Shown here: positions 11,756 to 23,100 of the stretch, piece by piece
Layout of the letters: each line of letters opens with the position of its first letter
How positions within the stretch are numbered: the first letter of the stretch is position 1
NCBI RefSeq assembly: GCF_963082655.1
Contig: NC_081556.1
Span: 1,426,001 to 1,490,000, forward strand
DNA from: Stomoxys calcitrans
Taxonomy: Eukaryota > Arthropoda > Insecta > Diptera > Muscidae
Direction: 5' to 3'
DNA length: 64,000 bases
Notes under the pieces: model-generated
Databases searched by the model: none
Seen by the model: the letters and a program-made list of their open reading frames with translations, nothing else
What the model was told of the DNA's origin: nothing
Made by a program: the position numbers and the translations under genes

Positions 11756-13233
11756 TAAAAGAGAGCTTAGGTATTTTTTGTTTGCATATTGTTGTTGGAA
11801 TTGATTAAAAGACAATAAAGAAAAGCAATGCAAGATAAAGCATTAATGTTGTTTTAAATTAGATTTAATATTGATAATAGAATTCTTTCAAAAACATTCT
11901 ATATTTAAAACACCCTCGGGGAACTCGATCAAATACAAGTTACAAATTTTAAAGCAGGTACCAACAGGGCACTTAAAATCAAATTTCTGTAAAGGCGCCA
12001 TTACACCATATGACATGTCAAACTTTGCTATTGCCAGAGTTGCACACATAGTGAGATACGAATGAAACTAACACATGAAAATCACTTTTCAAAATAGAAC
12101 TGTTTTTTCTTCGATTAAAGCGTTTCTCTATTCCTTCAGACGAAAACATGAAGAAATCTGATGTTTTTGTTGTAAGCTGAATGAAATCAACGCCAAATTA
12201 AATTGTTTTCACAACTTTAACAATTTAAAGCCATAAAAAATCAGCTTTTGCTCACATTTTAAGGTTATGTCATACAAAAATGATGAATCGTATTTAAATT
12301 GGCAATTTTGACAAACATAGTGGAAATACCAATCATACGTAAAGAGTGACATGTCATAAGACAAGAAAATATAGCCTGATAAAATCAGCAGGTCTATTTT
12401 CCTTAAAATCTATTATCCAAAAAAATGTAAACGGTGAAAAATATCGCGAAAAGCGAATATAATACCAGCCTTTAAGGTGTGTTGTGTGTCTGAAACTTCT
12501 TGGTAGTAATTTTAAATGATTATATTCATAGGTTATCTTCTGAAAATAACCATCAAGTGTTTGCTCCAACCAGGCGTTGTCGTTGTTCAAATAATACAAG
12601 AATTTAGCCCTTTTTTATAGAACCTTATTACATTAAACAGCTTTCAAACTCATTTTTAAGTGGGAACAAAGTTAAATGTTTTTTAATCACAATTTCAATA
12701 AACGGATTTTAACATTGCAAAGTTCAGAACCCTTGAATTGCCCATAACAAATACTTTCATTTTGCAATTTAACATGTAAAACATTTTTTAAGAGTCGGCA
12801 TCGCAAAGAGATTGGTTCGTAGTGACGATTTACTTTAATTTGTAACGGTTTTGAGGTATTCATGGACAGGAAATGTTTAATATTTCTACCAAAAGAAATG
12901 CAATGGAAATTTTTTCTACTCGAAACAATGCATTTTCGTAATTAGTTGCTATTGTAGAAATAGTTTTTTCATTTATATGTGGCAAAATAGGTATTTTCAT
13001 ATCATATTTCTAAATCGTCTTGGGTAACAAACGTTTCTATCCTTTATTGAAAATTTTTATTTTTTTTATTTTATGATATATTTACGGCAAATATAAACGA
13101 AACCTTTTTTAATGTAATAATTTTTTCGCTTCGAATAATGAGCTGATGAAATAGGGATGAATAATTTATAAAAAAAAAAATCTAAATTTACTATGTATAA
13201 GCCTATTAACAAAGTAGAGTTACCTTAGAAAAT
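11756..13233. other. No gene recognised
   Basis: AT-rich, low-repeat. Reading frames at 11871-12065 and 12354-12599 lack motifs. Could hold regulatory DNA between the left exon copy and gsb-n, but nothing visible proves this. Confidence 0.35.
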
Positions 13234-13730
13234 AACAAGTAATAGCGTGCTAAGTTCGGTCTGGCCAAATCTTATATACCCTAAAAAATGCATTATGTTT
13301 GTCAAGCTTTTGATATATCCATAGCCGGTCCGTACTTATCATGGCTGTTAGAGCACATAGAAAAATACCAACTCCAAAATTTCAGGCAATTCAAGTAATG
13401 ATTGCGTTCTCCATCGGCTCATAAAGTCAAATTATATGGCAGCTATATCACGTTATGAACCGATTTAAACCATTCGTGGCACAGTTGTTGGAAGTCATAC
13501 CTAAACGACACGTGCAAATTTTCCAAATTGAAAAAGAATTGCGCCCTTTTATATGGCGCCTAAATCAGGTTATGAACGGATTTAGACCATACGTGAAGCA
13601 TTTATTGGAAAACATACCAAAACGACATGCGCAAAATGTCAACCAAATTGGATAAGAAGTGCGCCCTCTAGAGACTCAAGAAATCTAGTCGAGAAATCGG
13701 TTTATATAGGTTTGATTAGCTTCGGTTGAA
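13234..13730 (+). repeat. Family A element, 5' part
   Basis: Begins ACAAGTAATAGCGTGCTAAGTTCGG and CTTATATACCCT, then modules with GGCAGCTATATCACG, CCGATTTAAACCATTCGTGG and GCGCCCTCTAGAGACTCAAG. The 3' part is replaced by a LINE fragment. Confidence 0.6.
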
Positions 13731-13734
13731 AAGA

Positions 13735-14517
13735 GGGAGGGGATGTACATCCGCCTAAACGGCTTGTTTTGCGCTATAAATACTAAAAAAAAGTAACCTC
13801 GTAAAAGAAAATCGATATTAGGAATTCTATGCTAGTTACAAAATCCTTAGTTGTTTTGCATGACACGCCCCTAAGTTGGTTCATGTCTGGTATTGTGTCC
13901 CCACCTAAGTGCTGTTATCTGTTAGGAAAGGAAATGCTCCAACGTCTCATCATCTTCTCCGCATGCCTTACACATGCTATCACTTGCCGCACCGATTTTA
14001 CATAAGTGAGCTCGTAGTCCTATGTGTCCCGTCATGATGCCAATAGCTATACTGACCTCCTTCTTACTTCCTTTCAGTAATAGCCTCGTCTTCTTACGTT
14101 CTGGATCCCCCCATAGAATGTTCACTGTCCTACCGACCGTTTCGCTGTTCCACAGGGTTGCATGCACATTCAGACTGCGTCGACCCGAAAGGCTTCGGTT
14201 TAACCAAGTTTGTTGATGGCAGTCCTCTGGCCTTCACTGCCCAATTCGTCTGCCTACTCATTCCGCCCTTACTCCGCTATGGCCCGCAATCCAAACGATG
14301 CGTATTTTGCCATCCTCAGAGAAGGCGTTATTCTCCTTCTTACACTGCAAGACTGTTCCTGATCTAACCGCCCTGCTTGTTATTGGCTTTATGGCAATTT
14401 TTACTGTCCGTAAAGATGTTCACACTCGACGTCTTCGCGATAGCACTATACCACCTTCGCATTCCGTGATCACCCGGATCCCCGCCTGCAGGACCGTATT
14501 ATGGTCAGGCAGGCAGT
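13735..14517 (-). mobile_element. LINE fragment: RNase H and cysteine-rich C-terminus
   Basis: The - strand shows KIRIVWIAGHSGVRAE near 14330-14250 (the end of an RNase H domain), then [31 protein letters not shown] and the zinc-knuckle-like [15 protein letters not shown] up to 13922. The 3' UTR extends to about 13735. Frames are broken. Related fragments are at 5263, 9262, 31880 and 43200. Confidence 0.7.
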
Positions 14518-14780
14518 TTATATAACAGATAAATCCGTTATGAACCATTTTGAACCACACCTGCCACAATTGTTGGAAGTCATTCCAAAACACCATGTGC
14601 AAAATTTCAGCCAAATCGAAAAATAATTGCGCCCTCTAGAAGCCCAAGAAGTCAAAACCCAAGATCTATTTATTTGGCAGCTATAACAAAACATGGACCA
14701 ATTTGGCCCACTAGTGCAAAATTTCAAGCAACAAATTAACTCGTTCGAAAGTTTGCGAGGTTTCGACACACAGACACATT
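14518..14780 (+). repeat. Family A fragment
   Basis: Contains GTTGGAAGTCATTCCAAAAC, TTTCAGCCAAATCG, TTGCGCCCTCTAGAAG and GTCAAAACCCAAGATC. Confidence 0.6.
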
Positions 14781-15655
14781 AAAGCTGGCAAAAAGTCAGC
14801 CACTTGAAACAATGAAATCACTAAGTCAAAAATAGAATCCAAATTGGCACAGGAAAAGATATAGACCAAACCACTGCAGGAATACGCCAGGTTAGAGAAC
14901 AACCCCTACGGGAAATGGAACAGATCCCAAACCTGTCACGAATTAGGTCCTCTAGTGATAGGGACCGGTCCCAATAATCGTCCCTTACATGGAAAAAACC
15001 TATCACTTTTTTTGTTGCTCGAGGTGACGAATTGCCACCCTTCCAACACCGTAGGATAGGTCCTGGGACAGATCGAAAAGGATGAGTACACTTTGCAAAT
15101 ATTTTTAAAGGAGATAACATCAGTTAGCAAATATATTTAACAGATAAGCAAGTTTTAACAATAATTAAGCGACTTTTTAAAAAATAGTTAAGAATCATAA
15201 GTAATGGTGATTGAAACTTTTCATACCCTGTAGAGAATTGAGGACCAGGCGATGGTTTAATGAATTAAAGAAGTTAACAAATTGGTCTGCCAATTGCTGT
15301 GAAGGAAAATTAGATTAATTCAAGACTACACTTCACTTTCAATGGTATTAATATACGACTCAAACTATCAACTACTAATAATGACCCCAATAAAGGAAAT
15401 AATTGAAAAAAATTTATAATTAGTTTTGAAAAGCGCAAGCCATATTGCAGCGAAAATTGAAACCAAGTGTTTAAGAATGTTTTTTTTTATGGGTCTCAAA
15501 TATAAACTTATGACGTACTCCTGTTTTACATTTTATCATAACAAAGGGATGATTACTTTCGCTGTCATGTTTGTGTACCATTGTATATTAGGGTGCTCCA
15601 TCATCGTATAATGATTGTGCAAGACCACTCAAAATGGTATTAAAAGAAAATTCCC
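14781..15655. other. No gene recognised
   Basis: Two overlapping - strand frames at 14821-15130 have no domain. The stretch 14860-15100 is less AT-rich than its flanks and may be an old element, but I cannot name it. Confidence 0.35.
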
Positions 15656-18290
15656 CCATTTACCCAGGTAATAGGTCGCAGCCTGTTTGGTGGAATGGGG
15701 AACTTATGAAATTGAGGAAGACTACGAGGAGGATGTACAACAAGGCCAGTCGTACCATGCTAGTTACTGATTGGGATCTCGATAAGGAGTCCCAGAACTC
15801 GAGGTAAGATCGGCTAAGAGGTCCTGTTGGGTATGCTTCCGTGAGTCGGTGTAGGGGGTGAACGAGTCCTCTAGGAGAGTTTTATCTTAGGACTCGAGTT
15901 CCCTCGGGAGTGTCCTGAGACGGACGGAGTTTAGTTCCGAAACTCTTGAGATTCCGGCACTTCACTCCGGGTTCCTTCGATGTTGACAGTGGACTGGCGA
16001 CTTCCGACGTTATGGATGTCCCTCGATAATAAAGCAGTGCTGATGCGCTGTCGTTTGTTCAGGGTGTGATAACGGTCGATTAATTCGTTTGAGCCCTCCA
16101 AATCAACCGGCTTGGATGGGATATCGCCTGCCATCTTATAAGAGCGGAGCCGATGCCATTAGGCTACTGGAGAGGATTTTTAGGGCTTGCGATTTGCTTG
16201 GTTTTGAGCCGACTTCGTTGTGGGAGCTTAGGGTCGCTTTCATTCCTAAGGCGTGGAAACCGGCTAACTCCCGCCCCAAGGACTTTAGGCCGATCAGTCT
16301 GTCGTCTCTCGTGTTGAAGACGCTTGAGAGACTGTTGTATAAGTACATCAGGGATATTTTTAACCCATCGTTAGTAAGCGGCTACCAGCAAGCCTAAACC
16401 AAGGGTCAGTTGATGGCGCCCTCCACGCCGTGGTGGGTTTCATAGAGGGGAACTTGGGGATAGGTGATTTCTCTTTGGCGCCCTTCTTGGATGTAGAAGG
16501 GGTTTTTAATAACGTGGAGTCGGGGTCCAAGGACTTTAGGCCTATCAGTCTGTCGACTTTCGTCTTGAATACACTTGAGAAACTGTTAGGCCTATCAGTC
16601 TGTGGACTTTCGTCTTGAATACGCTTGAGAAACTGTTTGATGCGTATATCAGCGATCTTCTTGACCGATCGACATCAAGGGTAGGTCAGTTGATAGTGCC
16701 GCGACTTCACTTTGGCGGTTTCCTTGGATATAGAAGGAGCTTTTAATAAAGTAATGTTGGGGTCCATTCGTCGCTCTCTGTTTATTTTGGGAGTCCCCCT
16801 CGTCTTGTGAACTGGATCGATATTATTGTTCAAGGGCAGAATTATCAATGTCTGGGATTTCGGTGAGGAAGATTTTGACCGGGGAGACGCAGCAGCGATT
16901 TTATCTCCCTTCTTGTGGCTCTAGGCTAATAATGGAATTATTAAGCCATTCAAGGAGGAAGGATTGAAAGTGGTTACCTACTCTGATGACGTCGTCATTT
17001 TCTGCAGGGGGTTTTAACCCCCCCTGGAAATGGTTGCCTATGCTGAAGACGTCGTCATTTTTAGTGGCGGTTGCTATCTCTCTTTTATCCTTTGAGCCAG
17101 AGCTGATGTTATTCACGAGAAAGAGGAGAGTTCAGGGGACCGGTTCTTGATGAAGTGGAACTGGCGCTCTCTCGGGAGGCTAATCCATCGCAACTCGATG
17201 GGCAGGAGTTGGGGACTTAGGCCGAGTACGGTTCACTGGATTTACACTGCTGTGGCTCGGGCAATCCTCACCTGTGGATATCTGGTGTGAAACCGGGCTC
17301 TCGAGAAGGTTTGTCTTCGCTGTATGTTGGAGAAGGCACAGTGTATTGGGGGCGGTGCTGTAATCGGGGGCAAGGGGAACTACCCCGAGAACAATGCTCA
17401 ATGCGATACTTGACCTAAAACCTTTGCACTTGCACGCGGAATGCGCGTCGTTGAAGACTGCCTTCAGATTGAGGTGGCAGGGACATGGTGCTCTTTCGAT
17501 TTCGGGCATTCGTTCGCATTGTTCTGCAAAAGGCCGCAGTCGTGGGTGAGGGTGGTTGTTTCGGGTGAATCTTTTTGCGATGGCGACCACGAAGTTGAGA
17601 TTTGATCAGGAGTCGTCTCGCCATTCTTGCTCACATAGACATAGACTTCTGGATGGGTGCATTGTCTTTAAGGCAGAGGTTATTGCGATCTCCAAGGCCT
17701 TGGATGTGTTTCGGAATCAGAAGCGGCGGTTCTCTCAGTCTGTCATGATTTATGTGGACAGTCAGGCTGAGCTAAAGACCCTGGCTGCGGATCATGTAAG
17801 GTCGAGGCTTTTTGGGAGATTCAAGGAGCGTTTCCGACGTTTGGGAGCTGCTGGCAGGATCTTCGAAAGGCTGATTAACCTGAGTTTCGTTAAGAGGTGG
17901 TGGGGAACTAAGCGGCCGACTAGCTATCCAGGTTTGGCTAGCGGGATGTGCGATGCCAATCTGTGTTAGCTGTTTGGGATGGTGGATTAATACTATGACG
18001 AAGTTGCTGACTTGGATTGTTGAGGTTGTTGTTGAGGGTTCTGACCGGCCACTGCAATGTCAGGTTCCTGACATAGCGATTGCCTCGGGAAGATGAGAAG
18101 GATAAGAATTTTTGCAGGGTCTATTGGGATGAAGAGGAGTTGGAGACGGTTGAGCATCTGCTGTGCCAATACCTCGCAATGCCAGGGAGAAGGCGTAGGA
18201 TTATGGCTGCAATCCTTTTCTGAATACCCTTCATCATGAATCGCATTTGACAGGTTCTTTGAATGATTTTTCAAATATAAAGGACATATT
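15656..18290 (+). mobile_element. Dead non-LTR retrotransposon (R1/LOA-like ORF2 with RNase H)
   Basis: Domains in order, all frame-broken: pre-RT linker PVWWNGELMKLRKTTRR (about 15680-15730); RT blocks ELRVAFIPKAWKPANSRPKD and FRPISLSSLVLKTLERLL (16218-16345); the RT catalytic box as VTYSDDVVIFCRG (about 16970-17010), repeated as VAYAEDVVIF (about 17028); RNase H-like FKAEVIAISKALDVF and IYVDSQAELKTLA (17670-17790), with the Glu and the second Asp visible; a C-terminal CRVYWDEEELETVEHLLCQ (about 18113-18170). Markedly less AT-rich than the flanks. Clade is by resemblance only. Confidence 0.8.
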
Positions 18291-18299
18291 ACGACTTAT

Positions 18300-18640
18300 T
18301 ACGACTGATGAAAGCCATAAAAAATACCGCGTTTAAAATTTCAGCCAAATCGAATAATAATAGCGCCCTCAAAATATAGATTGATATGGCTCACTTATAA
18401 TCCCAATCAACCAATAGGAAGTTTTTGTCTTACATTTAGAGTGCCTAGTTTTATTCCTTTGAGAGTTAGCGACAGACAGATGGACGGACGGACAGATGGA
18501 CGGACGGACAGGCGGACGAACATGGCTAAATCGCCTTAATATGTTATGGGGTCTTAGACCAATATTTCAATGTGTTCACAAACAGAACGATGAAGGTGAA
18601 GGATATAAAATGGAGGAGACACTCTAGTGTATCATCGCAT
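18300..18640 (+). repeat. Family A element, 3' part
   Basis: TTTCAGCCAAATCGAATAAT, TAGCGCCCTC, then a GACAGATGGACGGACGGAC run, AACATGGCTAAATCGCCTTA and ATGTTATGGGGTCTTAGACC, closing with an imperfect AAGGATATAAAATGG. Confidence 0.6.
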
Positions 18641-18649
18641 ATACTACAC

Positions 18650-20120
18650 ACGTACAGCTTCATGAACACTAATGGTGGTTTCACAATAAAAGTTTCCTTG
18701 GGACAACTGAAGGCTTAATTCAGTACATCGAATAACAGACTACCTACACATAGCCGTGGATATTTTACAAAGGCTCATACTCACATCCATACATATGTAT
18801 GAGCCTTTATATGTGCCATAATACATCAACATGGCAACTATTGTTGCAACACAATGGGCAACCAAATAGCAAGGACGGCAGCCCAGTTCCTGACAGCTGC
18901 TTCGTTAGCATTCATATTTTTTATGTTGATCATTAATAGAAGAAAAAAAGAAAACCTAGTGCTACTCCACCACTCCAGCGCCCAGACTAGTCCAGGCCAG
19001 TTGATGACGACTACAATGATGATGAGGATGGATGCACGGATGAATTTCACGGCGGCGGCAAAGGCATGCATGGTGATGTGATGGTGATGGTGGTGGTGGC
19101 GGCGGCTGGCTAATCATGGGTTTCCGTCACGCTGAACGGGAAGTGAACAGGGAAGGAAAGCACCCTTTCCACATGGCCAATCAGAATTCACTCTCTGATC
19201 CATACATACTCACACACACACACACTATTGCAGTCCAAGGTAGAGAGCACGTTTAGCTGCGGATGCACACTGCTGCCGCTCTCATCCCCAAAATGCAGTC
19301 GCATTGTTTAATCGAACTAACATATTGAGGGGCAATGACAAAGACAGCCATACTCATAGCCATATAGCCTTACTCTTCTCTTCGGTCGAGAGCAAGACAA
19401 GCTTTGATCGTTGCCATTGCTGCCAACCACCGTGTGTGAGTCGGGCAAAAAATAAAAGCCCAAACGGGTTTCTTTTGATATCAAAAGACGCCCCTTTATC
19501 AGAGCTGCGAGAGAGTGTGCTGGGCCGCGCTCTATTTCACACAGCGGGTCATCTCGCGCATTCCGTGCTCAGCCGCGCAATTTGGCTTCCAATCGAACGC
19601 AAACCAGCAGTTGTTGTGAGTTTCCAGTGGGCATTGTGATCTTGCCGCGACTTTATTAATTCATGCTCGCGCGCTCTTTAGTTGTTGGCCAAGTGTCGTG
19701 CTGTTTCCACTGAATTCGATTGTTGACGCGAACCATCGACGAGACGAACGAAACGACCCAAATGAAAAGTTACGGATTCAACGAAGCAAACGAGTGTCAA
19801 GCAAAGTTTACGATTCACGATAACCAAATGCTGGCATCCGTCGGTGGTCGCGACTGAAAATTCGTTTCGATGCCAAGTGAAAATAAAAAAAAAATATGAA
19901 TGACAGCTTATTTTGCTTGTCTCGAAAAAGTTTTGATTATTAATTGCAAAAAAGGAATTTACAACAAAAGAAAAAAAGAGGCTAACGCCAATTCGGGTGC
20001 TGTATGGCAAAGTGCAATTTCTAAGCCTTGTACCAAGGGATATAATAAGTGGATTGTTTTTTTCGTTAAATTTTCTTGAAATTTCAAAAGTTTTAAGGGG
20101 AGAACAAATCGTACCCTAAA
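18650..20120 (+). promoter_or_regulatory. gsb-n: gsb-n upstream region and 5' leader
   Basis: Low-repeat stretch directly before the start codon. From about 19440 to 19850 it is less AT-rich than the surroundings and holds a TATA-like AATAAAAG near 19451 and initiator-like CTCAG at 19569-19573. I cannot fix the transcription start. If it lies near 19.5-19.6 kb, several upstream ATGs (for example 19662, 19761, 19827, 20002) would lie in the leader. A GATGGTGGTGG-type simple repeat sits near 19080, CACACA near 19207, and a small stem (AAGGCTCATAC / GTATGAGCCTT) near 18773-18807. No gene is seen on the other strand. Confidence 0.4.
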
Positions 20121-20184
20121 ATGGATATGACTGGGGCTAATTCGCTGAATATGCGGCCATTATTTGCGGGCTATCCTTTCCAGG
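20121..20184 (+). CDS. gsb-n: gsb-n coding exon 1 (start codon and N-terminal tail)
   Basis: The exon encodes 21 residues plus the first base of codon 22, reading [20 protein letters not shown] then Q. The ATG has a good insect context (TAAAATGG). A second in-frame ATG two codons later is possible. The donor is CAGG|GTAAGT. This short N-terminal tail before the paired domain, ending in GYPFQ, is shared by the fly gooseberry proteins. No signal sequence is present, as expected for a nuclear protein. Confidence 0.85.
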
Positions 20185-23100
20185 GTAAGTTGTAGAAAAC
20201 ACTAAATAACAACAATACTGCATAACGTTGTGATAACCTCTACAAGGTTACGGATAAATATATCTTCGCCATAGTTTAATACAACCTTTTATGGATAATC
20301 GAGTTTTTTGCATGGGTACATCTACCGACTACTCAATTAACCATTATTGTGTGTTGGTTACTGGCATTATAACTAGCAAGGCATTCAGAAACTGTCCATG
20401 GAATCAATTCCTAAATAGCCGGTAATAATTCTACCTGTCGACAACAAAAGGCTTCCGACATTACTGCCAAAAATCGTTGAGTTAGTAGTCGGTATTTATT
20501 GACACTATATAATAATCAGACATTGTGGGAGTTACTTCAGTCTTGGACTCTGAGTAAGAATAAAATGTGAAATGTTTGAAAAAAATGACACAGCAATAAT
20601 ACGAATATAATTTTGAAAAGTTTTAACGGAGATATAAATTTGCGGTGTTTTGTAACGCAGGCACCTATGATGATCATGCTTTGATACCACCGTTACCAGG
20701 TTGCATCCAAATTATGGAAGTCCGAAACGCTTCCCGAATCATTAGTAATCATAAGTGAGAGAGAGGGCGCTTAAGTGAGCCCTTTCGAAGTAATCGTAGC
20801 ACTTGCTGGAGCACCATTTATATATTTTGTTAAGTCTACGCCTCCAAAACGTCAAGTTTCCAACAAATGATACTAATGATCCTTATCCAATTTAAATTCA
20901 CAAATTCCAATCTCAACGATAAGCCATCTTTCCAAGTCCGAATAGAGTTTCGCTATGCGAATTTTTCAGTGGAGAAAATAGCAAACACCAAAAATTTTTC
21001 TGATCTTCTTGTCAGAATTCGAGCCCAGACGATCAGCGTTATATCCTTTAAACCGAAAATAATCTTGGCTTTTTAAAACCAAATCAATATGATTAATTAC
21101 TTTGTGCCTCCCAATTATGAGTATTTCAGCCAGCAAAAAAGCAATATATTAATTTAAACCAGACAGCTTATTGGCGTGAGAGAACTTTGTTTATTACACC
21201 CATTTTCGTTTAAAACAGTGATCCGGTCCGACAATTTTTTTCGTCCGCTCCCGCTCCTTTACAATTAAATTGACTATTTTCACAGCTTCATAGGGCAAGA
21301 GATACACATATTATTATTGCCCTTACGTTTACAACACTAAGCAATATTCAACTTCGATTATATATATTCATGATTGCCGTCTATATCGGACTATATCTTT
21401 ATAAAGTCCCCATATAAACCGATCTCCCGTATAGACTTTTTGAGCCACTAGAGGGCGCAATTCTCATCCGATTTGGCAAAAATTTTCTGTTTCTTGTCAA
21501 GTATTGTCCAATAGGTCCATAACCATAGCTCCATTATAAACAGATCTGCCGATTGTTTTTATTGAGCCTTCTGAGAGCATAAATAATTCTTATCCGATAT
21601 TGCGGACATTTTGCATAATTTCTCCTACGACCTAAGTCTTTTTTATATATAGACTTTTTGAGCAACTAGAGAGCGTAATTCTCATCCGATTTGGCAAAAA
21701 AAACGTCTGTTTCTTGTAAAGTATAGTCCCAATGGGTCCATAACCGTATAGTATAGCTCCCATATAAACAGATCTCCCAATTGTTTTTCTTGAGCCTCTT
21801 GAGGGCGCAATTCTTATCCGATTTTGCTGAAATTTTGCATAATTCTCCTACCACTTCCAACATTTTTCCAAAGTATGGTCTGAACCAGTCTATAAACTGA
21901 TAAAACTCACATATTATCCGACCTAGATCGGCCGGGCCGCATCTTGTGTAACCACCACTATGGATTCCGCTAAAAATTAATCCTTAGTAACTGAGTTTGT
22001 TTTTGAATTATTTTGGTCTTAAGAAGTCATATCTGGATATCAGTACTTCAGTGGGCCTATTTCACCATGTTAAACAGGTAACTTGTGTCGTATGGTCCCT
22101 GGTTACAATCGGGATATACATCCTGCACGTCGGCATCAATACTTGCTCTGTAAAAGTTGAGGAGGCTGCATCTGCCGATTGGTGATTGAGCCAGAACTAC
22201 TCTGTTTGTCAATTTCTTTAGGTGTAATGGGAGGCGGTCGTTCTCCAAGGACCACAATCACCCGGTAGCTATTCATCACATCTGCTTCCGTGTCTGCATG
22301 AATGTTGTCTAGGCCCGCTTGATCTAGACGTTGTTTCTTATAGCGCTGGACCTCATGCTTTAAATCAGGCAGATCTACCTGAAGGCTTCTGGGCGGTGAA
22401 TACCTATTCACAAGAAGATTATTTGAATGGTCTCTGTGATAACATCCCAGAAGGTATTGCTTAGAAAGCATGTAGTTATGTCTTCGCACGGTTAGGATCT
22501 TTGTCTCCTGATGAAGGTGGTCCACATGAGAACTAAGGAGATAACCAGTCGCATTTCGAAGAGCAGCATTCTGACAGATCTGAATCTTATTCCACTGCGT
22601 GTCACATAGCTGACCGGCCAATTGCTTTGTACGTGGTTAAAAAGTTTTCTTTGTTAGCACCCAAGTGCTGCCGGACCTTAAGGACCTTGCTCCTTCTTCT
22701 GACCTTATCGCAAATTGCAGTGGTATGTGAGGATAATTTGTAAGAGCTATCAAATGTGATATCAAGTATTTTGGTACACTTGATGGTCGGAATCATTACT
22801 CTATCGACTTTCACATTAAGCTCATGTATCACCTCAAGCGAAAATCTTCAAATATCTTGCAGTAAAATAAGTGGCAATTTCGCTAAGGTAGACGTTTAAC
22901 CTATCGCAGATGTCATCAATGGAGAGGGGGCCTGAAGCCATGATCGTTCAATCGTATTATGATACGATCTCTATGCCGTCCGAAAGAGGTGGAATGTGGT
23001 ATAGAAAGAGGTTAAACAGTGTCAGAGATATCACCTCGCCTTTGGCAACTCCATGTTTCACTCTACAGTGCTTCGACTTCTTATCCCTCAATTCCACAAA

